A stretch of 64,000 bases of DNA from Closterium sp. NIES-65 (Eukaryota; Streptophyta; Zygnematophyceae; Desmidiales; Closteriaceae): contig CANXME010002091.1 in NCBI GenBank assembly GCA_948144175.1, positions 310,001 to 374,000 on the forward strand, read 5' to 3'. Every line of letters begins with the position of its first letter. Within the stretch, counting starts at the first letter, position 1. The notes under the pieces are model-generated. The model saw only the letters and a program-made list of their open reading frames with translations, ran no database searches and was not told the DNA's origin. Shown here in pieces: positions 45,901-53,147 of this stretch. A program made the position numbers and the translations under genes.

Positions 45901-48900
45901 CGATCAGGTGCCCAGCTCGGATTTCCACTCCAAAACGATAGTCCTTAGCCGGGTCTGCATCCTTGAAGAAGAAACGTAGCGAAATCTGTCGGCAAAGCTG
46001 ATCTAACTCGACCGTAGAAAGGGAAACAGCGGGCTTTGGGATAAACTTCAGACCAAGCCCCAGCGCTTTCTTCTCGTCCAAGGACAAGACTTTGGCGCTG
46101 AGGTTATGAACTCCGCGGTTGCAAACTTGTAACGCCGCCTGCCGAAACGTTAGCTTCGCGAACCAACGGAGCGCCAAATCGTGGCTGGTCACTTCTTGTG
46201 CGGCCCTTTTACGGGGCCGCCTCCGCTGTTTTTTGGTCCCTTGGCCTTCGATGTGGTAGGGCCTTTCGCCTGCTGCTCTTTGTCGGCGCTGGAATTCTGC
46301 TTCTTTGGAGTCTTACCACCCCGCTTCTTCTTCGGCTTAGGCTTCCCAGGTGCACCGTCCTGCCTCCCAGGTTGAGCCGTCTGCTTCTTGTCAGCGGATG
46401 TGGCCTGCGAAGAGTTCTGCTCTCCGATGTGAAGATTCTTCTGCAGCTTCTTAGATAGACTGGCCTCAAGCTTCTGCGTAATCTCCCGCCGAGCTTGTCT
46501 TCAATCTTCTTGGCATGCTTAGCCAGAATCTCCTCAATCGCAGGCTCCATTTCCATCTCCTGCACCTCCTCAGCTGCAGCAGCGTTCTTCAAATCCTCAG
46601 CCGCCAGCTTATGCTGTCGATCGATCTCTCGGATGGTCATCTCATCCTTGGCCGCCGCGATGTCAGATTGAGCCTTCTCGATGCACCGCCCCTTCAGTCG
46701 CCGATAGCGTTCTTTGGCGGCATCAGAAACCACCAGATCGGGGTCGGAGCTGAGGCTTTTGATGTACTCTTCCATCTTCGTCGCCAGAGTCGTGACATGC
46801 GTGCCGACAGCTGCCTGAATTTCTTCAACCTCCAGTTCTTTAGAAGCGATAAACTCCGCGTGCAGCCGTTTTTTATTCTCCAAGTGGATCTTCGCGACAG
46901 CTGCTGCAGATTTCTCTTTGACGGAGCCGTTCTTCGTCTGGAATTCGACCGCCTTAGTCCTGATGCTGTGCAGAATAGAACCTTGGCGATCCAACTTCTT
47001 CATCTTTTTGAGCTTGCTTTTCGCTTTAAGAAGGTCCTTGAAGCCGTCCTGGAAATCTTTCACCGCTGCAGCAGTCCAACGGGTGAGAATGTGAGGAATG
47101 GGAGGATTGTGAACGGGCTGATCCGGCATCTCCATGCTTGGACGACTCCCACAAGGTCCGGGGGGAGGAATCTCAGGTTGCTTGCTTCGTGAAACAGGTT
47201 TGTAGGTCAACTGCAAAGGCGGAATACGACTGCCGTCCCGCGAGTGCTTCGATGCACTCCTGGTAGCAGGACGCGACAATCCTCCGCGCCCACGAGCTTT
47301 CTTCGACGAGCCGCGTCCTTCAGTACCGGCCTCTTCGTTTTCTGGAAACCATTCGGTATCCCAAGGGTCACCCTGACTCATGTTTCGAAGGGCTGCAGTA
47401 GTAGAGAGGACGCTTAAGCAAAGGAACAAACAGTAAAAACTGGTGAAAAACACGCAGATCTGAAAAACCCTTAGCTTCCGAAAAGCCTCCTTGCGTAAAC
47501 TAGTTTGGGTGGATGGGCGAACCCAATCACGCCTTCATCAGTACAGCACAATTCGGAACTCAGAACCAGAGAGTCTGGTAGCAGCTAAAGTAGCTAGACT
47601 ACCCTCGAGATCTACGTACAAGAAACCCAACTACCCAGAATCCAACTAGGAAAGGGGTTCGCCAACTAGGCAATGAAACAAATTCAGGGTGCCAAGTCAG
47701 CCTCCGGGAACTTCTTCGACAGCATTGGCGAGTGACTTTGGTAACCGCGCCCTTACGAGTAACCGCTGAAGGTTACGTGCACACTTCCATGCAATTATAA
47801 TTCTCCCCACATAAAAACCGCGAGACATGAGACGACTTTTGAGGCGCCTCAAAAGTTTTGCTGCACTGCTTGCCACAGTGTTGCCCATCCCTGTCGCCCT
47901 TTGATTCAACTCATAACATTTCCCACCCCTGGCGCCCTCGTTTCCCACCCCTGTCCCCATGGCCCGTCAGAATGCTGCTGACCTTTGTTGAGAAAACCCA
48001 GCCACTGGCACTCGAAAACACCAGCACCACAAGCACCACCACCAGCACCAGCACCAGCAGCGGCAGCAACAGCGGCAGCGGCAGTACAGGAGCAGCTGAT
48101 GCACATGTGGGAGCAGGAGTGCCATCAGAGTCGGATCTGATGGCATTGGTGATGCGCGAGTATGAGAAGGATATGGCTAACCCCCTCACTCACCTCCTCA
48201 CGGGGAGGCTGGCTGAAGCACTGTTGATTCAGGTGGGTGCCTTGTGGTTTGCTTGCACGATCCCACTGGTGCAGCATACTCATCAGTGGGTGCAGGAGTG
48301 CCTTCGGGTGCAAAGGAGTGCCATCAGAGTCGGATCTGATGGCATTGGCGATGCGGGAGTATGAGAAGGATATGGCTAACCCCCTCACTCACCTCCTCAT
48401 GGGGAGGCTGGCTGAGGCGCTGCTCATCCAGGTGAATATTCACTGAACACTCGGATGAACTTTCAGGTGAATTGCTTGCTTGCACCCATCTTCATCTTCA
48501 CCTGCACGTGGCACCCCACATCCACGCATGCATGAGCTCATTTGCCACTCTCCAGCACTCATGCCTGCCCTGCGTGACGTGTCCAGGTTCACTGAATATG
48601 TCTGCTCTTCATCCTCCTCTCCTCTGTCCCCTCGCCTCTGCCCCCTCTCCCAGGTTCAACGAATGAAACTGCACATTGAAACGTAAGCCCCCATTCTCCT
48701 GCCATCACCACTCCATGCCATGCGACTGTAAATTGGCCTTTGCTCCTTTTTCCATTACCCTTTTTCCATTACCCTTTTTCCATTACCCTTTTTCCATTAC
48801 CCTTTTTCCATTACCCTTTTTTCCCCTGCTCCGTCCTAAGCTGCTTGTACCTTCTGTCTGTCTGTCCTCCCCTAGCCGGATCCGTACCCCTCACATGTGT

Positions 48901-50957
48901 TTCACTGCCTGCTACACCTGCCACCCTCCACTGCTCCCCCACCTCCCCCTCCCGCAACCCCCCTCTCCCCCGTGCAACAGAGCCATGTTGGAGCAGATAT
49001 CGAGGGCGAATCAGATCATCTTCGCTCTGCTCACCCTCTTTTCCCACTCCCTCTCACCTCCTTCCCGATCCTCCCGTCTTCCTCTTTCCCGGACCCTTGG
49101 CAACAGAGCCACGTTGGAGTTGGAGCAGATTCTGAGTGCGAATCAGATCAACTTTGCCCTCTCACCCTCTTTCCCCACTCCCTCTCAACTCCTCCCCATC
49201 CGCCCTCCCATCACCTCCCCCCGTGCCACAGGGCCATGGTGGAGTTGATTTGGACCAAATCAACTTCGCTCTGCTCACCCTCTTTCCCCTCTCCCTCTCC
49301 CTCCCCCCTCCTCCCCATACCCTCACTCAACCCCTCACCCCCGTGCAACAGCGCCATGTTGGAGTTGGAGCAGATTCTGAGGGCGAATCAGATCAACTAT
49401 GCGCTGCTCACCCTCTTCCCCTCCTCCCTCTCACCTCCTTACTCTCACCTCCCCCCTCCTTCCTCACCTCCCCCCTCGTTCCTCTCCTCCCCTCCCCGCT
49501 CCCCCCGTGCAACAGCGCCATGTTGGAGTTGGAGCAGATTCTGAGGGCGAATCAGATCAACTATGCGCTGCTCACCCTCTTCCCCTCCTCCCTCTCACCT
49601 CCTTACTCTCACCTCCCCCCTCCTTCCTCACCTCCCCCCTCGTTCCTCTCCTCCCCTCCCCGCTCCCCCCGTGCAACAGCGCCATGTTGGAGTTGGAGCA
49701 GATTCTGAGGGCGAATCAGATCAACTTCGCTCTGCTCACTGCCCTGCCCGCCCTGCTGCTGCTCTCCGGACTCTTCTCCCTCTCCCGTGACTTCTCCATC
49801 TCAAAGGCAAGTGGAGTTGAGTGGACCCAAGCTGACCAGAGTTGACATATGAGTAAACTTGAAGTCGCCCTGCTGCTGCTCTCCGGCCTCTTCTCCCTCC
49901 CAGGACTTCTCCGTCTCAAAGGTAAACGGACCTGAGCTAACCTGAGGTGACTTAGAGTTTATTTATTTAGTCGAATCAAAAGGCGTTCTGCTGCTGCTGT
50001 CCGGGCTCTTCACTAATAACTGCTTGGTTTCCAAGGCACATGAACTCGCATCGGGTTTATTGAAGTTGACTCGCGTCTACTCAAATTGACTCTGTTGCTG
50101 CTACATCAATATGTTGCTACAACTTGCTCTGTTTCCAGCTTCCAGCCTTTCCCTCCTGGAGCCCTCCTGTGTGCTTCGCCCTCTGCTCTCCCCATTTCAA
50201 CCAGCGATGAATGCCCATCTTCCATCCATGCCGGTGCCCATACCCATCAGGCACGGGGTGCGGAAGGAAAAGGCCGGATGGCACAGACAAGACGACGGAT
50301 GCTACTCGCTGACGTGGAGCGACACGTGTTGCTGCGTAACCACCTGCGGGTGTCACCATCGTCCAAGGCGTTACCACCAGCCCAATCGTTTATATCCACG
50401 TCAGCAGCGCCCTCCACGTCAGCATCAGCACCACTTCCCGGATCAACGTCGGTGTCGACTCTCAATCCCAGCTCAGCGCCGTGTGATGATGTGGCATCAT
50501 CAGCGAATGACGTGTCATCATTGGATGACGTGGCAGTGTGGCACGGCATGTTGGTGTATCTGCTGCATCGGCTGTATGTGGCGGTGCAACGACAAGCCAG
50601 CAAGGAGGGCGAGTGGTCACGGTGAGTCTAAGTTGGCATGTATGTACCCATGGTGTGCTGAATCATTGATGCCATGCTCCCTACCATGCACATGGCCCCC
50701 GTGCTGCCATGCCATGCTGCCATGCTCTGATGCTCCCATGCAGCTTTGATGGTGTCCAAGTCATTACATTGAACTTCCTCACCTGTCCTCTTTGCTGCTC
50801 CCCCCCACCCACCCACCCACCCCCTTTGTGCCATGCCACCAGCCTGCAGCAGGATATACTCGATATAGCAAGCCCCCACATGGACATGCAAGGCCGGCAG
50901 CTGCTAGCAACGCGCATGGCGACTGTATATGATTGCCTCGTGCCACTCGCCAAATGA
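30905..50957 (+). CDS. DGS1: DGS1 / NCA2-family mitochondrial outer-membrane protein
   Basis: The NCA2 family includes yeast Nca2 and Arabidopsis DGS1 (digalactosyldiacylglycerol1 suppressor, mitochondrial outer membrane). Exons: 30905-32224, 32472-32906, 42495-42628, 43162-43222, 43547-43647, 47971-48232, 48654-48682, 49680-49806, 50251-50621 and 50843-50957. All phases agree, giving 984 residues (plant proteins about 600). The excess is mostly the low-complexity N-terminus (poly-E/Q, then Ala/Gly/Glu-rich). Family signatures are HWLEYLAGGLCGVAVGTWVV, SRLNGSDDLDRW, VTDHIWQP-LSAISAELFHTF, MREYEKDMANPLTHLL, LAEALLIQVQRMKLHIE, AMLELEQILRANQINFALL, a hydrophobic segment (LPALLLLSGLF), RRRMLLADVERH and ATVYDCLVPLAK. 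Exon 8 ends in a GC donor. Intron 2 (9.6 kb) and intron 5 (4.3 kb) contain retroelements. Tandem partial exon copies make the true splice choice uncertain for exons 3, 5, 6 and 8. Confidence 0.9.
32918..33110 (+). repeat. DGS1 intron 2: short repeats and a duplicate of the exon 2 end
   Basis: 32918-33000 is a GGGTGGGTGACAGCTG-type repeat. 33024-33100 is a diverged copy of the exon 2 end (GCAAAGCAGCTCAACGAGG... to the GTAGGTG donor), including GAAACTGGTCTCTG and the donor GTAGGTGACGG. Confidence 0.75.
33120..33655. repeat. 14-bp minisatellite, left block
   Basis: Tandem CTGATGGGGTGAAA units, roughly 35-40 copies with base and length variants. The same array continues at 41998-42372, so gypsy-2 inserted into a single minisatellite within DGS1 intron 2. 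The long open frames it creates on the minus strand (PHQFHPISFTPSV) are artefacts. Confidence 0.93.
33656..34022 (+). repeat. gypsy-2 5' LTR
   Basis: Starts TGTCACCGAATATGCACGG and ends CTGTCACTTTCA. It contains a long imperfect hairpin (about 33833-33880), a perfect splice-donor-like CAGGTAAGT near 33890, and the self-primer complement CTTTCTGGTTGTTAT at 33914-33928. Confidence 0.95.
34022..34036 (+). promoter_or_regulatory. gypsy-2 primer binding site, self-complementary
   Basis: ATAACAACCAGAAAG at the LTR edge is the exact reverse complement of 33914-33928 inside the LTR. The tRNA-Met-type site found in the other LTR elements of this window is absent. This is the arrangement of the fission-yeast Tf1 element, in which the 5' end of the transcript folds back and primes minus-strand synthesis. 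Confidence 0.75.
34051..36486 (+). pseudogene. gypsy-2 Gag with RSPD/RGG repeats (frameshifts and stop)
   Basis: Starts at ATG 34051 (MDVYEMRYGRN), 28 nt past the LTR. The first half is Arg-rich with SR/RS dipeptides; about 34680-35600 encodes some dozen units of the pattern RSPDPR..RDGGRGGG. A 204-bp stretch is duplicated head to tail (units from about 34717 and 34921). The repeat block is read in the 0 frame between roughly 34660 and 35160 and in frame 1 on both sides, so two indels have occurred. About 35806-36360 is a capsid-like retrotransposon Gag domain (GPTLKNFLMQVGNVRY, FLRRLKRQFPGHT, LLTYFNRLVNLAENV). TAG 36484-36486 falls within the first zinc knuckle CHRCG*PGHLRRDC, where Gln is expected. 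Confidence 0.85.
36487..37620 (+). pseudogene. gypsy-2 zinc knuckles, protease and start of methyltransferase
   Basis: Same frame as Gag. The end of knuckle 1, then CDSCGKPGHRRREC and CEVCGKGGHAAKEC, give three CCHC knuckles in total. An acidic/basic linker follows to an in-frame TAG at 36997-36999. The aspartic protease (IIDTGAQSVILG; later FDVLVGTEMIFALGM) spans about 37030-37350. After a Gln/Lys linker the methyltransferase begins with SAM motif I, VELFGGIGA (37591-37617), cut by TGA 37618-37620. Confidence 0.88.
37573..38763 (+). pseudogene. cytosine-5 DNA methyltransferase domain within gypsy-2 pol
   Basis: C5-DNA methyltransferases transfer a methyl group from SAM to cytosine. Motifs in order are: I, VELFGGIGA then AAVVRNG; II, WIYVEKAPEVRK; IV, LLVAGWECQGVSWAGKG with the catalytic Cys at codon 37861; VI-like, AYLLEHLDMERD in place of ENV; VIII, YAHRLRMYWQNVVP (38098-38139); IX-like, ALERELAMGYKENAT; and X, RRALGNAMDGYMM (38482-38520). 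The order and the AHR.R.YW.N phrase resemble DNMT3-type enzymes more than DNMT1/Dcm (inference). Pro before the catalytic Cys is replaced by Glu. The domain lies between protease and RT in the same frame, so it is part of the polyprotein. TGA at 37618 and TAG at 38761 break this copy; otherwise the domain looks complete. Confidence 0.88.
38764..41466 (+). CDS. gypsy-2 reverse transcriptase, RNase H and integrase
   Basis: Intact 900-codon frame to TGA 41464-41466, continuous with the upstream frame apart from TAG 38761. RT: MCGDYRDLNKITVPDRYPMP, FTTLDLRQGFNQI, MPFGLRNASAVFQ and the catalytic YIDD at 39256-39267. RNase H: YTDCSREGMGA, TDHQPLTWL and HVDGLSRNP. Integrase: an HHCC module (HTKLGHFGHERT...CEACQRSK) and the DD35E residues in WSLDLAGELP, LTDQGTEFQG and DGLTERAVQ. 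The C-terminus is about 90 residues of basic sequence without a chromodomain. All catalytic residues I can check are present. Confidence 0.94.
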   Translation: MALKLSSDEPVFHRRRKMPSGDEVICREKIKELLEAGLIRRSESEYATPIVVAARKDLTGEVLSRRMCGDYRDLNKITVPDRYPMPIAEELFDKLADGVFFTTLDLRQGFNQIKIREEDVKKTAFHGSDGLYEWLYMPFGLRNASAVFQRVMDAVLRGIEHAACYIDDVVIFSLTEQQHLEDVERTLTAIEGAGLTCHPNKCRWGERTVQYLGYEVTGGQIGIQQAKVQVPDRLREPRDKSGLRAVLGFLSYYRRFVPNFSKRATALNGMLREDKAWEWGEEQRQALQDLMTAVKTATVLRLPAADQPFILYTDCSREGMGAILCQEVEGVEKVVAYASRSCNPAEAQYSSYIGEGLAAVWAVGHFRIYLQGREFTLVTDHQPLTWLMTTPGLTGRNAWWAVKLQEYDFKIRHRPGKTLQHVDGLSRNPPPLEMKQATLGTEETEQEPARTLILLAREVEHTGAKGSKGPTDIWLDAKAMQWVKGETEEDETVPERVRARGHHYRWYQQQLQIKTEDGWKLVPAPEDREAVIKEVHTKLGHFGHERTVHLLKTGWWWEGMRRQVKEWVEGCEACQRSKANLTQAKAELHSLPICGLGFRWSLDLAGELPLSRSGNQYIVFMVEHVSKWLEVRAIPSKSARHIAAAFKAQVVCRFGACGEVLTDQGTEFQGEFKKLLAETGITHRKTSRYHPQSDGLTERAVQTFKRGLRAYGEQRKRDWDEELDWIAAGYRFGKQAALKDHSPYSLLFGREPILPVGAPRVLTDTVTAGTIRNWVALSEVRARYMRYMMPAALENLHTAQLRDARRYEQRQHKGEGRMAKDVCEGQEVYLKRAKQDTLDVGLVKEVRPSGVLVLENDTGAQLREHQTNTAVIRGTGPQRTGPVARAQAARARAQEGAESG
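41544..41910 (+). repeat. gypsy-2 3' LTR
   Basis: 367 bp, one difference from the 5' LTR (G for A in the GAAATTG(A/G)CGCG segment). It is preceded by the 87-bp segment 41454-41540 plus AGC and followed by a copy of the same 87 bp. Confidence 0.95.
41911..41997 (+). repeat. 87-bp duplicate of gypsy-2 internal end, outside the 3' LTR
   Basis: Copies 41454-41540 (AGAGAGTGGCTGAGGCAACC ... ATCTCCGAC) by eye without differences. It is bounded by the LTR on the left and the minisatellite with the ACTGA repeat on the right, so it was part of the inserted DNA. Confidence 0.9.
41998..42372. repeat. 14-bp minisatellite, right block
   Basis: Continuation of the array at 33120-33655; units CTGATGGGGTGAAA with GGGTGGAAACTG variants towards the right end. 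Confidence 0.93.
42675..42785 (+). repeat. duplicate of DGS1 exon 3
   Basis: Encodes HWLEFLAGGLCGVAVGSWVV and SRLNGSDDLDR in an open frame and ends AG|GTGCGC, like exon 3 at 42495-42628 (AG|GTGGGG). The acceptor is less clear. It could be an alternative exon or a decaying copy. Confidence 0.85.
43400..43456 (+). repeat. partial duplicate of DGS1 exon 5 (upstream copy)
   Basis: Preceded by a proper acceptor (CCCAACAG) and reading LSAISAELFHMFGDQQRG, then diverging. The complete version is 43547-43647 and a third, 3'-only copy is at 43706-43765 (AGAGGGGCAACGTGTCC to AGGAG|GTGAG). Confidence 0.85.
43706..43765 (+). repeat. partial duplicate of DGS1 exon 5 (downstream copy)
   Basis: Matches the last 60 bases of exon 5 (CATGACGTGCAGGCTTCCAC...) and keeps the GTGAG donor. 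Confidence 0.85.
43932..44015 (+). repeat. left copy of long target duplication of the Penelope-like element
   Basis: 84 bp of intron, from TTTTGCTGCACTGCTTGCC to TTTCCCACCCCTGGCG. It recurs at 47856-47934 (79 bp), with a 5-bp length difference in a TGTTG repeat and one substitution. Confidence 0.9.
44344..46192 (-). pseudogene. Penelope-like reverse transcriptase (frameshifted)
   Basis: N-terminal part from 46192: NLSAKVLSLDEKKALGLGLKFIPKP is the motif that opens Penelope RTs. The frame shifts near 45870 and again near 45705, around VVIKPADKNIGITVMDRE. The main frame from 45690 has FFILPKLHK, GRPIAASHSWVTSNVSRWLD, LATYDASSLYPSIPL, QTQGTAMGTPAAV, the catalytic RYIDDGLILW, SADFLDLVLFKG, FSSFHPRHCKTGFI, and the terminal family motif IAWKCARNLQRLLVRARLP, after which the GIY-YIG domain would begin in endonuclease-bearing members. 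Here the protein stops (TGA/TAG region at 44344). Confidence 0.9.
46209..47381 (-). pseudogene. Penelope-like element ORF1 (coiled coil)
   Basis: Starts MSQGDPWDTEWFPENEE at 47381. It has a Gly/Arg/Lys-rich stretch (KKARGRGGLSRP) and then a long charged helical region (KDLLKAKSKLKKMKKLD ... KRLHAEFIASKELEVEEIQ) likely to form a coiled coil. Near 46490 the frame appears shifted: the alternative frame gives a Lys/Pro-rich tail ending at a stop directly before the RT ORF. Penelope ORF1 products of unknown role are known from some clades. Confidence 0.7.
47856..47934 (+). repeat. right copy of long target duplication
   Basis: 79-bp partner of 43932-44015; DGS1 exon 6 begins 37 bp downstream. Confidence 0.9.
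48303..48431 (+). repeat. partial duplicate of DGS1 exon 6
   Basis: Repeats the last two thirds of exon 6 (SESDLMALAMREYEKDMANP.. to LLIQ|GTGAAT) with few changes and a working donor. Using it instead of, or after, the first copy would alter the protein only slightly or duplicate about 40 residues. Confidence 0.88.
48745..48825. repeat. 14-bp minisatellite in DGS1 intron 7
   Basis: About six copies of TTTTTCCATTACCC. Confidence 0.9.
48973..49679 (+). repeat. five tandem partial copies of DGS1 exon 8 with acceptors
   Basis: Copies follow CAACAG/CCACAG at about 48979, 49107, 49232, 49352 and 49516, before the full exon at 49680. Each begins (C/A/G)GCCATGTTGGAG... and runs to AATCAGATCAAC..GCTCTGCTCACC, then a C/T-rich intron stretch. 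The last three start exactly 164 bp apart and two are nearly identical over the whole unit. Confidence 0.9.
49862..50035 (+). repeat. duplicates of the DGS1 exon 8 3' half
   Basis: 49862-49920 repeats CTGCTGCTGCTCTCCGG..CTCTTCTCCCTC to TCTCAAAG, but with a canonical GTAAAC donor where the full exon has GCAAGT. A second, weaker copy is near 49985-50030. Confidence 0.75.
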
Positions 50958-51365
50958 GCCAAGGGCCCATGTGTTACTTAAACTGTTGTGTTCATTTCAT
51001 CATAGTCATATCATATGGTTGCCTTTTAGATTCCTTCATAACTTGATTAGCAGGGCAAGTTTTTGTAATCTAACGAATGAGCTAAGTGCACATCTCCACA
51101 TACGATACCTGTAAGCAGCTTTTGGTGCAGAGCCAGCAGGCACGTGCATGACTGACTGGCTGGGGGTTGAGAGGGCAAACAGGGAATGGCAGTGCAAGTG
51201 TTGTGCTCTCCCACCCCCTTAGCAATACGGTAATAACTTCAGGAGAGGTAAACAGTGTCACATACCGTACAATAAGAGGCCAAACCTACGTACTCACATG
51301 GATGGATCTGCTTCGCACTCTACAGGTTATCAGGCCCCAGGACTTGCATGCTGCCTCTGGCCCTT
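50958..51365. other. DGS1 downstream region
   Basis: No gene recognised; moderately AT-rich. The DGS1 3' UTR presumably lies at the start. The last bases CCCTT are the TRIM target duplication. Confidence 0.4.
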
Positions 51366-51712
51366 TGTCAGAATCCCAACCACTAGACCATTGGGATAAA
51401 AGGGATTATTTCAGTAGCGGGTCAGTGCGCCCATAACCCCCCAGGCGAACGCGCCTGTAACCCTCTCCTAGGGTCAATCGGGGATCACCAGTGGACCTCT
51501 GACACCCCCCCGCACTGGGATGCCCGAAGTGCATACACTGGGATTCGAACCCGAGACCTTTGCTCTAATACCATGTCAGAATCCCAACCACTAGACCATT
51601 GGGATAAAAGGGCTTATTTCAGTAGCGGGTCAGTGCGCCCATAACCCCCCAGGCGAACGCGCCTGTAACCCTCTCCTAGGATCAATCGGGGATCACCAGT
51701 GGACCTCTGACA
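51366..51712 (-). mobile_element. complete TRIM, 347 bp
   Basis: Terminal-repeat retrotransposon in miniature: 139-bp LTRs at 51366-51504 and 51574-51712 (two differences) around a 69-bp interior. Target duplication CCCTT is at 51361-51365 and 51713-51717. Read on the minus strand, the interior starts with the primer site TGGTATTAGAGCA directly at the LTR and ends in a G-run polypurine tract, so it retains only priming signals. It has no coding capacity. Confidence 0.93.
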
Positions 51713-51720
51713 CCCTTGCA

Positions 51721-52286
51721 GGGCCTGTGCTAGGTTTTGGGGCATCCTGAGGCCTCAGGGCAACTTTCCAGAATCTGAAAAAATGCCCTGATTTGTCAGG
51801 GCAACTTTTCGGAGGCTTCCTGTAATTTCAGGGCTTCTACAAAAAAATATCCTGGCCTGTTAGGGCAAAAATATAAGCGTTCAGGGTTCATAATAGTTGG
51901 TCGGCAAGCCAGGTTGAAGCTGCAGATATGCCTGCACGGGGGAGGGTTCGATCCGAAGACCTCATCTTTTGGAAGTAACTTTCTACTGCCTAGGCCATTT
52001 CTGGATATCTAGACGGTTGATTCAGCGGTTACCGACAATTTTGCCACGGGACCCCCCCCCCCCTCCCCCCCACCAAAAAACGCGTCAGGGCAGGCCTCGG
52101 CATTCATCCTGACGCTACAGGGAAGAACACTACAGCCATTCTGAATGTTCAGGGTATTTCATATAAAAACATCCTGAGGCCTCAGGGTTAAAATTTACAC
52201 TATTCTGAAATGACAGGGTAAATTTAAAACTACATCCTGAATTCAGGGTAATCAGGATTTTTTGCCCTGATAACGTGGGGCCTGCA
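51721..52286. mobile_element. hAT-like non-autonomous element (tentative)
   Basis: An 8-bp direct repeat CCCTTGCA at 51713-51720 and 52287-52294 brackets 566 bp. The ends are short imperfect inverted repeats (GGGCCTGTGC versus the complement of GTGGGGCCTGCA). The interior is full of CAGGG/CCCTG motifs, including the palindrome CCTGAGGCCTCAGG twice. An 8-bp duplication and CAGGG motifs fit hAT. The TRIM inserted into the left duplication afterwards. Confidence 0.45.
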
Positions 52287-52382
52287 CCCTTGCATGCTAC
52301 TGCTCGAGGCACCTTAAAGCCCGCGGCCCAAATTGCGGACTGCGCGGGTCAAGTTTTTAAAACTTGACGAAGTGCCCTGTGC

Positions 52383-52492
52383 TGTCAAATGTTGTAGCCT
52401 GTAGTGAGGTTTGTCTTAGGGGGTACAGAAGTTAGGGTTTGTCATATGTACCCCAACCAACATCAATGCAACATCCATTCCTCATTCTGACA
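52383..52492 (+). repeat. copia 5' LTR
   Basis: 110 bp, TGTCAAATGTTGTAGCC to CATTCTGACA; differs from the 3' LTR by one base (GTAGCC versus GTAACC). Confidence 0.95.
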
Positions 52493-53147
52493 TGGTATCA
52501 GCTAGGTTAGGATCCTGTGGGATCCCGTTCCTCCGTTCTCCGTTCGTACCTCCCGAGCCTGATCCTACCTCTCGTTCGTACCAGTTTAGTTGTTACCGCG
52601 CCTAGTACCGAGCCTAGTATCATCTCCCCCGTCGCGTCGCGCCCGTTCCCCCCGTCGCGTCGCGCCCGTTCCCCCCGTCGCGTCGCGCCCGTTCCCCCCG
52701 TCGCGTCGCGCCCGTTCCCCCCGTCGCGTCGCGCCCGCCTGTTCCCCCCTGTCCCGTCGCGTCGCCCTGCCCTGTCCCGTCGCCCTGTCCCGTCGCGTCG
52801 CCCTGTCCCGTACCGTCGCCCTGTCCCGTCGCGTCGCCCTGTCCCGTCACGTCGCGTCACCCCGCCCTGCCCCGTCGCGTCGCCCTGTCCCGTCGCGTCG
52901 CCCTGCCCCGTCGCGTCGCTCCCGCCCTTTCCCCCGTCGCGTCGCCCTCCCTAGGCCCTAGCCCGTCGCCCTCCCTAGGCCCTGGCCCGTCGCCCTCCCT
53001 AGGCTCTGGCCCGTCGCCCTACCCTAGGCCCTGGCCCGTTGCCCTACCCTACGTTTTGGCCCGTCGCCCTAGCCCGCTCTTCCGCTGCGACTGAGTCCTC
53101 TTCCCCCCCGGTTGTTACTCGCCTGTTCGTTCGCGTTGGTTCTCACT

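Larger units (their letters stand above)
44016..47855 (-). mobile_element. Penelope-like retroelement in DGS1 intron 5
   Basis: 3840 bp on the minus strand. Both ends are a 487-bp direct repeat (44016-44502 and 47369-47855), the pseudo-LTR layout of Penelope elements; it includes the last codons of the RT ORF, so the element resembles a truncated head-to-tail dimer. ORF1 lies at 47381-46209 and the RT ORF at 46192-44344. It is flanked by an approximately 80-bp duplication of intron sequence rather than a short one. No GIY-YIG endonuclease is visible N- or C-terminal to RT, suggesting an endonuclease-lacking type. Frameshifts in both ORFs indicate a dead copy. Confidence 0.88.

Noticed and set aside
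51505-51573. tRNA-like stretch with GGGATTCGAACCCGAGAC
   Set aside because: On the minus strand it resembles a T arm, but the acceptor stem cannot pair and it is exactly the primer-site interior of the TRIM.
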